From: Halomonas ramblicola | GTDB lineage: Bacteria; Pseudomonadota; Gammaproteobacteria; Pseudomonadales; Halomonadaceae | Assembly (NCBI RefSeq): GCF_030409215.1 | Contig: NZ_JAUFPL010000017.1 | Span: 315,138-379,137 of the forward strand | DNA: 64,000 nt | Reading direction: 5' to 3' | Shown: in pieces, positions 1 to 8,102 of the stretch | Layout: every line of letters starts with the position of its first letter | Position numbering within the stretch: position 1 is the stretch's first letter | Translations under genes and position numbers: made by a program | The notes under the pieces: model-generated | The model's database searches: none | Seen by the model: only the letters and a program-made list of their open reading frames with translations | What the model was told of the DNA's origin: nothing

Positions 1-735
1 GGTGCTGCTGCCGCCCCCGGAGGCGATCAGCCCGCCCTGCTCGGGAGTCCAGACGCCGCTTCCCGCATGGGCCGCCGCCGAGTTGGCCGGCACCAGGTCG
101 CCGGTCTCGTCATGGGCCGCGGCCACGGTGTTGTACTTCCAGCGGCAGGCGTTGGTGCAGGTGCCCTGGTTGGGATCGCGGTGATTGAAATAGCCGGAGA
201 GCAGGCAACGCCCGGAATAGGCGATGCACAGGGCGCCGTGCACGAAGGTCTCGATCTCCAGGTCGGGGCAGGCGGCGCGAATCTCGGCGATCTCCTCGAG
301 CGACAGCTCCCGCGACAGGATGATCCGGCTGATGCCCTGCTGCTGCCAGAACCTCGCGGCCGCCCAGTTGACCACGTTGGACTGCACCGAGAGGTGGATC
401 TCCTGATCGGGCCAACGCTCGCGGATCATCATGATCAGCCCCGGGTCGGACATGATCAGCGCATCCGGGCCGGCCTCGATCACCGGCTCCATGTCGCGCA
501 GGTAGGTCTTCAGCTTGCTGTTGTGTGGCGCGATATTCGAGGCCACGTAGAACTGCTTGCCTCGCTCGTGGGCATAGGCGATGCCACGGTGCAGGTTGTC
601 GAGCTTGAAGTCGTTGTTGCGCACGCGCAGCGAATAGCGCGGCTGGCCGGCATAGACGGCATCCGCCCCGTAGGCGAAGGCATAGCGCATGTTCTTGAAC
701 GTCCCCGCCGGGGAGAGCAGTTCGGGAGCTTTCAT
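1..735 (-). CDS. trhP: TrhP (YegQ) tRNA hydroxylation protein, C-terminus outside window
   Basis: This is a peptidase-U32-family protein of the YegQ/TrhP branch, which makes 5-hydroxyuridine at the wobble position of tRNAs using prephenate-derived substrate. The first 245 codons are visible and the frame stays open to the window edge. The N-terminus reads [13 protein letters not shown], a typical start for the family. Around residues 170-200 the U32 signature is complete, with FVHGALC, then SGRCLLS and [11 protein letters not shown] carrying the conserved cysteines. The gene is divergent from queC. A clean extended -10 lies about 55 bases upstream next to a heptamer repeat array. Family assignment is firm; the choice of TrhP over other U32 proteins rests on the N-terminus and the Cys pattern. 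Confidence 0.9.
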   Translation of the reverse strand, partial: MKAPELLSPAGTFKNMRYAFAYGADAVYAGQPRYSLRVRNNDFKLDNLHRGIAYAHERGKQFYVASNIAPHNSKLKTYLRDMEPVIEAGPDALIMSDPGLIMMIRERWPDQEIHLSVQSNVVNWAAARFWQQQGISRIILSRELSLEEIAEIRAACPDLEIETFVHGALCIAYSGRCLLSGYFNHRDPNQGTCTNACRWKYNTVAAAHDETGDLVPANSAAAHAGSGVWTPEQGGLIASGGGSST

Positions 736-790
736 GGGGTCACCGTTGTCAGGACGATGGCGCCGGAGGCGCAGGAAGTGAGGGGGCTGC

Positions 791-799
791 ATTATAACA
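791..799 (-). promoter_or_regulatory. Extended -10 promoter for trhP
   Basis: On the minus strand the sequence reads TGTTATAAT, a perfect extended -10 element, about 55 bases upstream of the trhP start. The -35 region falls inside the AGCGCCG heptamer array, so there is no recognisable -35 hexamer. The extended -10 may make one unnecessary. Confidence 0.6.
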
Positions 800-839
800 G
801 CGCCGAGCGCCGAGCGCCGAGCGCCGAGCGCCGAGCGCC
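799..839. repeat. Heptamer tandem repeat AGCGCCG, 5 copies plus a partial copy
   Basis: Five perfect copies of AGCGCCG plus a six-base partial copy lie between divergent trhP and queC. The array directly abuts the trhP extended -10. The same heptamer occurs twice right after the serC stop codon near 11498-11514, and a different heptamer array follows rnt at 51126. Confidence 0.95.
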
Positions 840-904
840 ATTCCCCGTGCACCTGTCCCGCCGGTCAAGTAAACTATGTCGCCTGCCGGACCGGATCCCG
901 GCTC

Positions 905-934
905 CCGTGCTTTTTTCTCGAGAGGCTTGCACGG
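905..934 (+). other. Possible leader hairpin upstream of queC
   Basis: CCGTGC at 905-910 can pair with GCACGG at 929-934 around an 18-base loop that contains a T6 run. It sits about 30 bases before the queC start. I could not match it to a preQ1 riboswitch, and its function is unknown. Confidence 0.25.
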
Positions 935-963
935 ACGACAAATTCTCCGATACGAGACCCGCT

Positions 964-1710
964 ATGACCCTTTCTGCTTCCTCCACGGCGGCTGGCCGCG
1001 CCAGCGTGGTGATCTATTCCGGCGGTATGGACTCCTTCACCGTCCTGCATCGCGCCCTGCGCGAGGGACGCGAGGTCCACGCCCTCTCCTTCGACTACGG
1101 CCAGCGCCACGCCCGCGAACTCGAGGTGGCCGCCCGCGTCTGCCGCGAGCTCCACGTGCCCCACCAAGTGGTGGATATCCGCGCCATCCACGGCCTGATC
1201 GACGACTCGGCGCTCACCGATGCCGATCGCGAGCTGCCCGAGGGCGACTATGGCGAAGAAAACCTCACCGCCACCGTAGTGCCGAACCGCAATATGATCC
1301 TGCTCTCACTGGCCATCGCCAAGGCGGTGAACATCGGCGCCGGCCGGGTCGACTACGGCGCCCATGGCGGCGACCACGTGCTCTACCCCGACTGCCGCCC
1401 CGAGTTCGTCGAGCGCATGAACGCCGTGGCCGGCATCGCCAACTTCGCGCCGGTGGAGATCCACGCACCCTACCTGCGCGCCGGCAAGGCCGAGATCCTC
1501 GCCGACGGCCTGGCCATGGGGCTGGACTATGCCGACACCTGGACCTGCTATCGCGGCGAGGCCCTGGCCTGCGGCCACTGCGGCAGCTGCCGTGAGCGAC
1601 TGGCCGCCTTCGCCGTCAACGGCGCCGTCGACCCCCTGCACTATTCACAGCGGCCCGACCCCGCCGCCGCTGCGGCCCCACGGCCCAGCTCGCCCGAGGG
1701 GGAACGCTGA
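964..1710 (+). CDS. queC: 7-cyano-7-deazaguanine synthase QueC
   Basis: QueC is the ATP-dependent enzyme that converts 7-carboxy-7-deazaguanine to preQ0 in queuosine synthesis. The 248-residue product has the PP-loop motif SGGMDS near its N-terminus. Near the C-terminus it has the zinc-binding cysteines (TWTCY, then [10 protein letters not shown]). The open frame extends far upstream, but homology only begins at the chosen ATG. The stop codon overlaps the queE start by one base, so queC-queE-queD-ykgJ read as one operon. Length is somewhat above the usual 220-235 because of an Ala/Pro-rich tail. Confidence 0.96.
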   Translation: MTLSASSTAAGRASVVIYSGGMDSFTVLHRALREGREVHALSFDYGQRHARELEVAARVCRELHVPHQVVDIRAIHGLIDDSALTDADRELPEGDYGEENLTATVVPNRNMILLSLAIAKAVNIGAGRVDYGAHGGDHVLYPDCRPEFVERMNAVAGIANFAPVEIHAPYLRAGKAEILADGLAMGLDYADTWTCYRGEALACGHCGSCRERLAAFAVNGAVDPLHYSQRPDPAAAAAPRPSSPEGER

Positions 1711-2354
1711 TGTATCACGTCAAGGAGGCCTTCTATACCCTACAGGGTGAAGGCGGCCAGACCGGGCGCGCCAGCGTCTTCTGCCGCTTTTCCGGCTGCA
1801 ACCTCTGGTCCGGGCGTGAACGGGATCGCAGCGCCGCCGTCTGCCGCTTCTGCGACACCGACTTCGTGGGCACCGACGGCCAGAACGGTGGGCGCTTCGC
1901 CGCTGCCGCCGCGCTCGCCGACCACCTGACCCGGCTATGGCCCGACCAGCAGGGGGTGGCCACCCCCTATGTGGTGTTCACCGGGGGCGAACCCCTGCTG
2001 CAGCTCGACGAGGCGCTGATTCGCGCCATGCACGAACGCGGTTTCGAGGTCGCGGTGGAGACCAACGGCACCCTGCCCGCCCCCGCCGGCATCGACTGGC
2101 TGTGCGTCAGCCCCAAGGGCGAGGCGCCACTCGCCATCACCGCCGGGGACGAGCTCAAGCTGGTCTTCCCCCAGGCCGACGCTCCGCCCGAGCGCTTCAC
2201 CCGACTCGACTTCAGCCACTTCTTCCTGCAGCCCCTGGACACCACCCCCACCGGTGGGGGTGGCGACAGCATGTCCCGGGCCGTGGCCTACTGCCTCGCC
2301 CATCCGCAGTGGCGGCTCTCGCTGCAGACCCACAAGATCACGGGGATCGACTGA
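1710..2354 (+). CDS. queE: 7-carboxy-7-deazaguanine synthase QueE
   Basis: This radical SAM enzyme makes 7-carboxy-7-deazaguanine from 6-carboxytetrahydropterin. The 214-residue protein carries the QueE-specific cluster motif: the Cys of GCNLW is followed after 14 residues by CRFC, giving the CX14CX2C variant instead of the standard CX3CX2C. FTGGEPLLQ is the SAM-binding GGE motif. It overlaps queC by one base and queD by one base, indicating translational coupling. Confidence 0.96.
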   Translation: MYHVKEAFYTLQGEGGQTGRASVFCRFSGCNLWSGRERDRSAAVCRFCDTDFVGTDGQNGGRFAAAAALADHLTRLWPDQQGVATPYVVFTGGEPLLQLDEALIRAMHERGFEVAVETNGTLPAPAGIDWLCVSPKGEAPLAITAGDELKLVFPQADAPPERFTRLDFSHFFLQPLDTTPTGGGGDSMSRAVAYCLAHPQWRLSLQTHKITGID

Positions 2355-3199
2355 TGACGCTATTCGTCAACCGCCTGACCCAGCTCGACGTCTCCCTCTG
2401 GAGTCCGACCCGCGGCCTGGTCGGCGCCAGTTGGCAGGTGGATGTGGAACTCGACGGCGAGCTCGGCGAGGACGGCATGCTGTTCGACTTCGGCGAGGTG
2501 AAGCCCTGGCTCAAGCAGCGCCTCGACGCCGGCGCCGACCACACCCTGCTGCTGCCCTCCCGAGCCCCCGGCGTGGAACTCGCCGAGTGCCGCGAAGGCC
2601 TTTGCGTACGAACCTCGCGGCCCTGGGCCATGGAGCTGCGCGCCCCGCGTCAGGCACTCACCCCCCTGCCCTGGGCGGAGATCACCCCCGAGCGCCTGGC
2701 CGAACACCTGGCCGGCGAGCTGATGCGCCGCCCGCCGCCGCGGGTCAGCGACATCCGCCTGCACCTGCGCGAGGAGGCCATCGAGGGAGCCGCCTACACC
2801 TACAGCCACGGCCTCAGGCGCCACGCCGGCAACTGCCAGCGCATCGCCCACGGCCATCGCTCGCGGCTGCACATCTGGCAGGGCGGCGAGCGTCAACCCG
2901 AGCTTGAGGCCCGATGGGCCGAACGGCTGGCGGACTGCTACCTGGTGGACACGGCAGACGTGGTGGAGGAAGCGGAACCGAGCTATCCGCCACGGCTCAG
3001 CACCCGCTACCAGGCCGAGCAGGGCCACTTCTCCCTGTGCCTGCCCGCCAGCCGCTGCCATACCCTGTCCACCCCCACCACGGTGGAGCACATCGCGGGA
3101 TGGCTGGCCGATTGGATCGCCCGGGAAACCGGGCGCGAAACACGGGTGCAAGCCTTCGAGGGCATCGACAAGGGTGCCATCGCCGAGGCCCGGCCATGA
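2354..3199 (+). CDS. queD: Two-domain 6-carboxytetrahydropterin synthase (QueD-like)
   Basis: QueD converts dihydroneopterin triphosphate to 6-carboxytetrahydropterin, the first committed step of queuosine synthesis. This protein is 281 residues, about twice the usual 120-140. The N-terminal half has the LVGASWQVDVELDG and LFDFGEVK features of the fold but no CxxxHGH motif. The C-terminal half (from about residue 150) has NCQRIAHGH, a C-x4-HGH version of the zinc/catalytic motif, and a PTTVEHIA helix. It therefore looks like an internally duplicated QueD whose active-site elements are split between halves. Position between queE and ykgJ supports the role. Start overlaps the queE stop. Confidence 0.85.
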   Translation: MTLFVNRLTQLDVSLWSPTRGLVGASWQVDVELDGELGEDGMLFDFGEVKPWLKQRLDAGADHTLLLPSRAPGVELAECREGLCVRTSRPWAMELRAPRQALTPLPWAEITPERLAEHLAGELMRRPPPRVSDIRLHLREEAIEGAAYTYSHGLRRHAGNCQRIAHGHRSRLHIWQGGERQPELEARWAERLADCYLVDTADVVEEAEPSYPPRLSTRYQAEQGHFSLCLPASRCHTLSTPTTVEHIAGWLADWIARETGRETRVQAFEGIDKGAIAEARP

Positions 3200-3501
3200 G
3201 TGAGTGTCGCCCCGGGTGCGGCGCCTGCTGCATCGCACCTTCGATCAGCTCGCCGATCCCCGGCATGCCCGACGGCAAGCCGGCCGGCGTGCGCTGCGTT
3301 CAGCTCGACGAACGCAACCTCTGCCGGCTGTTCGGCGATCCTCGCCGCCCGGCGGTCTGCGAGCGCTTCGACTTCGATCACGAACTGTGCGGCGACGACC
3401 GCGGCGAGGCCCTCGCGCGCATCGCCGCCCTGGAACTGGCGTCCGGCACGGGCGAACCGGACCGCGGACCCGGCCTCAGGCGATACGACCGAGCGACTTG
3501 A
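3196..3501 (+). CDS. YkgJ-family cysteine cluster protein
   Basis: The 101-residue protein has the N-terminal CRPGCGACC cluster and further Cys at VRCVQL, NLCRLF and PAVCERF. This is the pattern of the YkgJ/zinc-iron-chelating family (CxCx2C...C...C). The molecular role of the family is not established. It overlaps the queD stop by four bases, so it is the last gene of the queuosine operon. Its 3' end overlaps the convergent small gene by 26 bases. Confidence 0.85.
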   Translation: MSECRPGCGACCIAPSISSPIPGMPDGKPAGVRCVQLDERNLCRLFGDPRRPAVCERFDFDHELCGDDRGEALARIAALELASGTGEPDRGPGLRRYDRAT

Positions 3502-3769
3502 GGGTCTGGAGCAGGTGGCTGACGCTGTCGGCGGGCTGATGATACTCCCGCATCAGCGCCCTCAGGCGCTCCTCGAAGTACCGCTGTCGAGTGGCAGGAT
3601 CCTCTTCCGGCGCTGCCGTGGGCTGCACCGGCGGCCCGCTGGGAATCTCCTGCCGAGCGTCGGGCTGCTCCAGCTCGCGCAGGGCCTCGGCGAAGGCATC
3701 ATCGAGTTCTCGGAACTTGCGCAGCTTCTCGCGCTCATCCATCGGCTTGCGTTGCGTCTGATGTTTCAT
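3476..3769 (-). CDS. Small conserved-looking hypothetical protein
   Basis: I do not recognise this 97-residue protein. It is charged and mostly helical (REKLRKFRELDDAFAEALREL), has a Pro-rich middle, and a second helical half ending in a LLQTLKSLGRIA tail. An internal Met at residue 10 (MDEREK) is an alternative start. It is convergent with ykgJ with a 26-base 3' overlap. Codon use matches its neighbours. Confidence 0.6.
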   Translation of the reverse strand: MKHQTQRKPMDEREKLRKFRELDDAFAEALRELEQPDARQEIPSGPPVQPTAAPEEDPATRQRYFEERLRALMREYHQPADSVSHLLQTLKSLGRIA

Positions 3770-3935
3770 TCGTTACCGGTCGTACCTGGGAGCGATCGAC
3801 GAGGAGGCCTGGGGGTGACCGCCCGCACAAAGGGAAAGTCGCAGTATACCGCCATTGTCCCCTGCGGCGAAGGGGCCGGCCTTTCTCCCGTGAGTGGCAA
3901 GACTATGCCCCAACGCGCATAGAAGTATTTCAAAC

Positions 3936-3965
3936 TTGCCTTTACTGTGGCCTAGGACGCATAAA
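3936..3965 (+). promoter_or_regulatory. Candidate sigma70 promoter for the AraC-type gene
   Basis: TTGCCT at 3936-3941 and CATAAA at 3960-3965 are separated by 18 bases, in an AT-richer pocket about 95 bases upstream of the AraC-type gene. The rest of the 290-base gap (3770-4060) holds nothing else I can recognise. Confidence 0.35.
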
Positions 3966-4060
3966 GTGAGGAAAAATCCTATGAATCCGCGAGGCATGAC
4001 GCCGGGAGGCGCCTCGCGACGAGCGGACCGGGAACATCGCGCAAGGAACAAGGCCAGAGA

Positions 4061-4873
4061 ATGTTCAACGAGATGATGCGAGCAGAGATCTGGCTGCAAG
4101 ACACCCTGGAGAGCCAACGGACCATCGACGACCTGGCCGAGCGTCTCGGTTACTCCAGCTCCCAGATCAGGCGCCGATTCCGGCAGTGCTTCGGCATGTC
4201 ACCCAGTGCCTACCGGGAGAGCCTGAGGCTGGAAAAGGCGGCACGCCTGCTGGTACACACCCCCCACGGCATTCGTGACATCGCCACCCGCTGCGGGTAC
4301 ACGAACCACTCGGCCTTCAGCCGCGCCTTTCAGCGCCGCTTCCAACAGAGCCCGCGTCACTACCGCCAGAGCCGACGCACCAGCTTCCGGCGCCTGGGGA
4401 TCACCGCGGACGGGCTGGCGGTCAAGGTGCGCCGCCTGGACGAAGGCGCCGCCGTGGTGGCACGCCGCTACGAGGCCGACACCGGCCTGGCGTCGGCGGA
4501 GAACTGGGAGGAGAGTCTCGACGGTTGCCGACACGTCCTGCCGGACGCGCTGCGCGACGCCACTGCCATCGTGCTGCTGCATGATCCCACCCGCGACAGC
4601 CGGCTGCCGAGGCTCGACTCCGGAGTGCTGGTGGATCCCGGTGCCGCCGATTCCCTGGCCATGCCCCCCGAGTTGCGCCTGGTCGAACTGCCCAGTGAGC
4701 GCTGTGCCTGCGTGACCGTCGACGATCGGGTGGCACTGGACGCGGCCGTGACGAGCCTGCTGGCCGTTGGACTTCCGGAGATGGGCGAATACTACAATGG
4801 CGAGGCGATCCGGCTGGTAAGATCCCGAACGGGGCGGGAACTCCAGTGCCCGCTAGTTGCCGTCTCACGCTGA
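4061..4873 (+). CDS. AraC-family regulator with C-terminal GyrI-like domain
   Basis: Residues 1-105 form an N-terminal AraC/XylS double helix-turn-helix (TIDDLAERLGYSSSQIRRRFRQCFG, then IRDIATRCGYTNHSAFSRAFQRRF). Residues about 115-265 resemble a GyrI-like ligand-binding domain (VRRLDEGAAVVARRYEAD start, MGEYYNGEAIRLV end). This Rob-like order, DNA-binding domain first, is typical of regulators that sense small molecules through the GyrI fold. The effector and targets are unknown. It is monocistronic and convergent with mvaT. Confidence 0.85.
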   Translation: MFNEMMRAEIWLQDTLESQRTIDDLAERLGYSSSQIRRRFRQCFGMSPSAYRESLRLEKAARLLVHTPHGIRDIATRCGYTNHSAFSRAFQRRFQQSPRHYRQSRRTSFRRLGITADGLAVKVRRLDEGAAVVARRYEADTGLASAENWEESLDGCRHVLPDALRDATAIVLLHDPTRDSRLPRLDSGVLVDPGAADSLAMPPELRLVELPSERCACVTVDDRVALDAAVTSLLAVGLPEMGEYYNGEAIRLVRSRTGRELQCPLVAVSR

Positions 4874-4880
4874 TTGGCCG

Positions 4881-4920
4881 GAAAGAAAACGGGGCGACAT
4901 CTTGTTGTGACGCCGCCCCG
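4881..4920 (-). terminator. Rho-independent terminator of mvaT
   Basis: CGGGGCG (4890-4896) pairs with CGCCCCG (4914-4920). On the minus strand the hairpin is followed by TTTTCTTTC (4881-4889). It lies just after the mvaT stop codon. Confidence 0.7.
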
Positions 4921-4927
4921 CCTTGCA

Positions 4928-5305
4928 TCACTCCTCTACGCGAACCAACCAGGACTCGACGGTGTCGGCGCCGAACTCGTCCTTCCACGCCTTGAGTGTC
5001 TTCTGGTTGCCACCGCGAGTTTCCACGACCTCACCGGTGTTCGGGTTCTTGTAGATCTTCAGCTTGCGCTTGCGACGCCCACTGGAAGCGCTGGCGGCCG
5101 GCTTGGAGGCGGCTGCGGCGGGCTGGGGGTCCAGCAGGGCGATGACGTCGGCGGCGCTCTTGTCGAACTCCTTCATCAGCGCCTCGAGCTTCTCCTTGAA
5201 CTCGAGTTCCGCCTGGAGGCGCTTGTCGTTCTGCAGCTTGTCCAGGTTGGACTGGAGTTCCTTGAGCTGCTGTTCCATCTGCATGTATTCGCTAAGCAGT
5301 GACAT
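4928..5305 (-). CDS. mvaT: MvaT-type H-NS family nucleoid protein
   Basis: This 125-residue xenogeneic silencer has a long N-terminal coiled coil for oligomerisation (MSLLSEYMQMEQQLKELQSNLDKLQ). After an Ala/Ser-rich linker it has a C-terminal DNA-binding domain with KIYKNPNTGEVVETRGGN, where the RGGN segment corresponds to the AT-pincer that reads AT-rich minor grooves. The open frame extends 16 codons upstream. I chose the inner ATG because AGGAAG lies at good spacing before it and homology starts there. Function by homology is silencing of AT-rich, often acquired, DNA. Confidence 0.93.
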   Translation of the reverse strand: MSLLSEYMQMEQQLKELQSNLDKLQNDKRLQAELEFKEKLEALMKEFDKSAADVIALLDPQPAAAASKPAASASSGRRKRKLKIYKNPNTGEVVETRGGNQKTLKAWKDEFGADTVESWLVRVEE

Positions 5306-5351
5306 GGATAGTCTTCCTTTTCTCGGGTTGGCAAGTTGTATCGGGACACGC

Positions 5352-5381
5352 ATTATGCGCTTTCAGGCTAAACGCTGGCAA
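5352..5381 (-). promoter_or_regulatory. Candidate mvaT promoter
   Basis: On the minus strand, TTGCCA (5376-5381) is followed after 18 bases by CATAAT (5352-5357), about 47 bases upstream of the mvaT start in AT-richer DNA. The remaining gap to rpsA contains only the rpsA terminator. Confidence 0.45.
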
Positions 5382-5501
5382 TAGTCTGGACGACTCACGG
5401 ATTATCTGCAACTCGGAGTTAAACCCGTTCCGAGTTTCACTGGACTACGACTCGAGAGCAAGTATCGCCAATGTAAAGTCGGCACTCGGTAAACGTCGGC
5501 T

Positions 5502-5533
5502 AAAAAAAACCGCCGCCCCGTGGGGCGGCGGTT
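5502..5533 (-). terminator. Strong Rho-independent terminator of rpsA
   Basis: A perfect 12-bp stem (5508-5519 with 5522-5533, AACCGCCGCCCC and its complement) around a two-base loop is followed on the minus strand by a run of eight T (5502-5509). It closes the leftward gyrA-rpsA block. Confidence 0.95.
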
Positions 5534-5559
5534 CTTCGACGTGCGGCACCGGGTACCGG

Positions 5560-7236
5560 TCAGTCCTGACCCATCTGCTGCTTGATCAGATCGCCGATGG
5601 TGGTCGGGCCACCGCTGTCGACATCCTGATCGCGCAGCTTCTTGAGGTTCTGACGAGTGTCGTCCTGCTCCTTGGCCTTGATGGAGAGGTTGATCTGGCG
5701 GTTCTTGCGGTCGACGCCGATGATGCGTGCCTCGACGCTGTCACCCTCGGTCAGCACGTTGCGCGCATCCTCGACGCGATCGGCGCTGATCTCGGAGGCC
5801 TTGAGCACCGCGACCACGTCGGTGGCCAGCTCGACCTGGGCCTGCTTGGCATCCACCTCGACCACGCGACCGGTGACGATGGAGCCCTTGTCGTTGACGG
5901 ACAGGAACTCGGCGACCGGATCGGTATCGAGCTGCTTGATGCCCAGCGAGATGCGCTCACGCTCCGGGTCGATGGAGAGGATCACCGCCTCGGCCTCGTC
6001 GCCCTTCTTGAACTGGCGCACGGCCTCTTCGCCGGTCTCGGTCCAGGAGATATCGGAGAGGTGCACCAGGCCATCGATGCCGCCTTCCAGGCCGATGAAG
6101 ATGCCGAAGTCGGTGATCGACTTGATGGTGCCGGAGACACGGTCGCCCTTGTTGTAGCTGGCGCTGAAGGTCTCCCAGGGGTTCGCGGTGCACTGCTTGA
6201 TGCCGAGCGAGATGCGACGACGCTCCTCGTCGATGTCCAGCACCATGACGTCCACCTCGTCGCCTACCTGGACGACCTTGGACGGATGGATGTTCTTGTT
6301 GGTCCAGTCCATCTCGGAGACGTGGACCAGGCCCTCGACGCCCTCTTCCAGCTCGGCGAAGCAGCCGTAGTCGGTGAGGTTGGTGACCTTGGCGTGCACC
6401 TTGGTGCCTTCCGGGTAACGATCCTTGATGTTGACCCAGGGATCCTCGCCCAGCTGCTTCAGGCCCAGGGAGACGCGATTGCGCTCGCGGTCGAACTTGA
6501 GCACCTTGACGGTGATCTCGTCGCCCACGGCCACGATCTCGCTGGGATGCTTGATGCGCTTCCAGGCCATGTCGGTGATGTGCAGCAGGCCATCGACGCC
6601 GCCCAGGTCGACGAAGGCGCCGTAGTCGGTAAGGTTCTTGACGATACCCACGATCTGCTGGCCTTCCTGCAGGGTGGCGAGCAGAGCCTCACGCTCGGCG
6701 CTGTTCTCGGCCTCGAGCACGGCGCGACGGGAGACGACGACGTTGTTGCGCTTCGGGTCGAGCTTGATGACCTTGAAGTCGAGTTCCTTGTTCTCGAGGT
6801 GCGTGGTGTCGCGCACCGGACGCACATCGACCAGGGAACCCGGCAGGAAGGCGCGGATGGAGTCGACGTCGACGGTGAAACCGCCCTTGACCTTGCCGTT
6901 GATCACGCCCTTGACGATCTCGTCCTTCTCGAAGGCGGCTTCCAGGACCTTCCACGCTTCGGCGCGCTTGGCCTTCTCGCGGGACAGGCGGGTCTCGCCG
7001 AAACCGTCCTCGACGGCTTCCAGGGCGACGTGGACCTCGTCGCCGACGGCGATGGTCAGCTCGCCGTTCTCGTCGCGGAACTGGGCCGCGGGGATCTGAC
7101 CTTCGGACTTCAGGCCGGCATTGACGGTGACCCAGTCACCCTCGATGTCGACGACGGTAGCCGCGACGATGGCGCCGGGCTCCATGTTGATGTCCTGGAG
7201 AGACTGTTCAAAAAGTTCAGCAAAGCTTTCGCTCAT
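5560..7236 (-). CDS. rpsA: 30S ribosomal protein S1
   Basis: S1 is the mRNA-binding protein of the small ribosomal subunit. The 558-residue length and six consecutive S1/OB repeats match the proteobacterial form. Characteristic repeats are [39 protein letters not shown] and [27 protein letters not shown] sequence precedes the ATG. It is preceded by cmk after a 179-base leader that likely carries its own promoter. Unlike in most relatives, ihfB does not follow; mvaT is the next gene instead. Confidence 0.98.
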   Translation of the reverse strand: MSESFAELFEQSLQDINMEPGAIVAATVVDIEGDWVTVNAGLKSEGQIPAAQFRDENGELTIAVGDEVHVALEAVEDGFGETRLSREKAKRAEAWKVLEAAFEKDEIVKGVINGKVKGGFTVDVDSIRAFLPGSLVDVRPVRDTTHLENKELDFKVIKLDPKRNNVVVSRRAVLEAENSAEREALLATLQEGQQIVGIVKNLTDYGAFVDLGGVDGLLHITDMAWKRIKHPSEIVAVGDEITVKVLKFDRERNRVSLGLKQLGEDPWVNIKDRYPEGTKVHAKVTNLTDYGCFAELEEGVEGLVHVSEMDWTNKNIHPSKVVQVGDEVDVMVLDIDEERRRISLGIKQCTANPWETFSASYNKGDRVSGTIKSITDFGIFIGLEGGIDGLVHLSDISWTETGEEAVRQFKKGDEAEAVILSIDPERERISLGIKQLDTDPVAEFLSVNDKGSIVTGRVVEVDAKQAQVELATDVVAVLKASEISADRVEDARNVLTEGDSVEARIIGVDRKNRQINLSIKAKEQDDTRQNLKKLRDQDVDSGGPTTIGDLIKQQMGQD

Positions 7237-7415
7237 GATGTTCCTACGTGATCAACGTTGAGTGCGGCGGTACCGCTTCCTCCGCACCACCAGCGAGTGC
7301 GGGCCTTATTCACCATGCCCCCGGGGATGTTGGCGCTGGTTCGACCTGGCTCGGCTCTCGGCTATCGGTGCCGGGCCACGTCATCACATCCTGCCGGGAA
7401 CGCCGCAAGGGAGTT

Positions 7416-8102
7416 TCAGGTGGCGGGTGCCAGACCACGCTCGGTCAGCAGTTCCGTCAGCCGATCCACCACTTCCGGTATCGTCAGGCGCGTGGTGTCA
7501 AGCATGATGGCATCACTGGCCGGCTTGAGCGGGGCCACGCTGCGTTGCATGTCGCGTGCATCGCGCGCCTGAATCTCCTTTAAAAGACTCGATAGACTAG
7601 CATCCACCCCGCTCTCCCGCAACTGCAGCTGGCGGCGTCGCGCCCGCTCCTCCGCGCTGGCGGTGAGGAAGATCTTCAGCGGGGCATCGGTGAACACCAC
7701 GGTGCCCATGTCGCGACCGTCGGCCACCAGGCCGGGCGGCTGGCAGAAGTCGCGCTGGCGCTGCAGCAGTGCCTGGCGCACCTGGGGCAGCGCCGCCACC
7801 TGGGAGGCGGCATCCCCCACCTGCTCGGTGCGGATCGCCGTGGTGGCGTCCTCGCCCTCCAGGTGGACCCGGGTCGCCTCGCCCTCGGCCAGGAAGACCA
7901 CATCGAGGCCGGCGGCCACCCCGGCCAGGCCCACCTCGTCGTCCAGGGCGACGCCGTGCCTGCCCGCCGCCAGCGCGGTCAGTCGGTAGAGGGCCCCGCT
8001 GTCGAGCAGGTGCCAGCCCAGCCGTTCGGCCACCAGGCGACTGATGGTGCCCTTGCCGGCCCCGCCGGGACCATCGACGGTGAGTACCGGAGTCTCGGTC
8101 AT
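7416..8102 (-). CDS. cmk: Cytidylate kinase
   Basis: The enzyme phosphorylates CMP and dCMP with ATP. The 228-residue protein has the P-loop GPGGAGKGT at its N-terminus, DSGALYR in the nucleotide-binding region, and the [10 protein letters not shown] and ARDARD segments of bacterial CMP kinases. Its start overlaps the tyrA-aroA stop by four bases, consistent with co-transcription. The order aroA-cmk-rpsA is conserved in gammaproteobacteria. Confidence 0.97.
   Translation of the reverse strand: MTETPVLTVDGPGGAGKGTISRLVAERLGWHLLDSGALYRLTALAAGRHGVALDDEVGLAGVAAGLDVVFLAEGEATRVHLEGEDATTAIRTEQVGDAASQVAALPQVRQALLQRQRDFCQPPGLVADGRDMGTVVFTDAPLKIFLTASAEERARRRQLQLRESGVDASLSSLLKEIQARDARDMQRSVAPLKPASDAIMLDTTRLTIPEVVDRLTELLTERGLAPAT

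Noticed and set aside
799-839. Possible CRISPR array
   Set aside because: Direct repeats are only 7 bases with no spacers, and no cas genes are present in the window.
840-963. preQ1 riboswitch before queC
   Set aside because: I could not find the conserved aptamer sequence or pseudoknot partners; only a generic hairpin is visible.
3894-4076. Sixty-codon open frame upstream of the AraC-type gene
   Set aside because: Basic, low-complexity translation, no ribosome site, and it overlaps the likely promoter and the AraC start.
5299-7251. Long plus-strand open frame opposite rpsA
   Set aside because: It mirrors the rpsA codons, has no recognisable protein features, and rpsA has full family homology on the other strand. 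High GC content makes long antisense frames common here.
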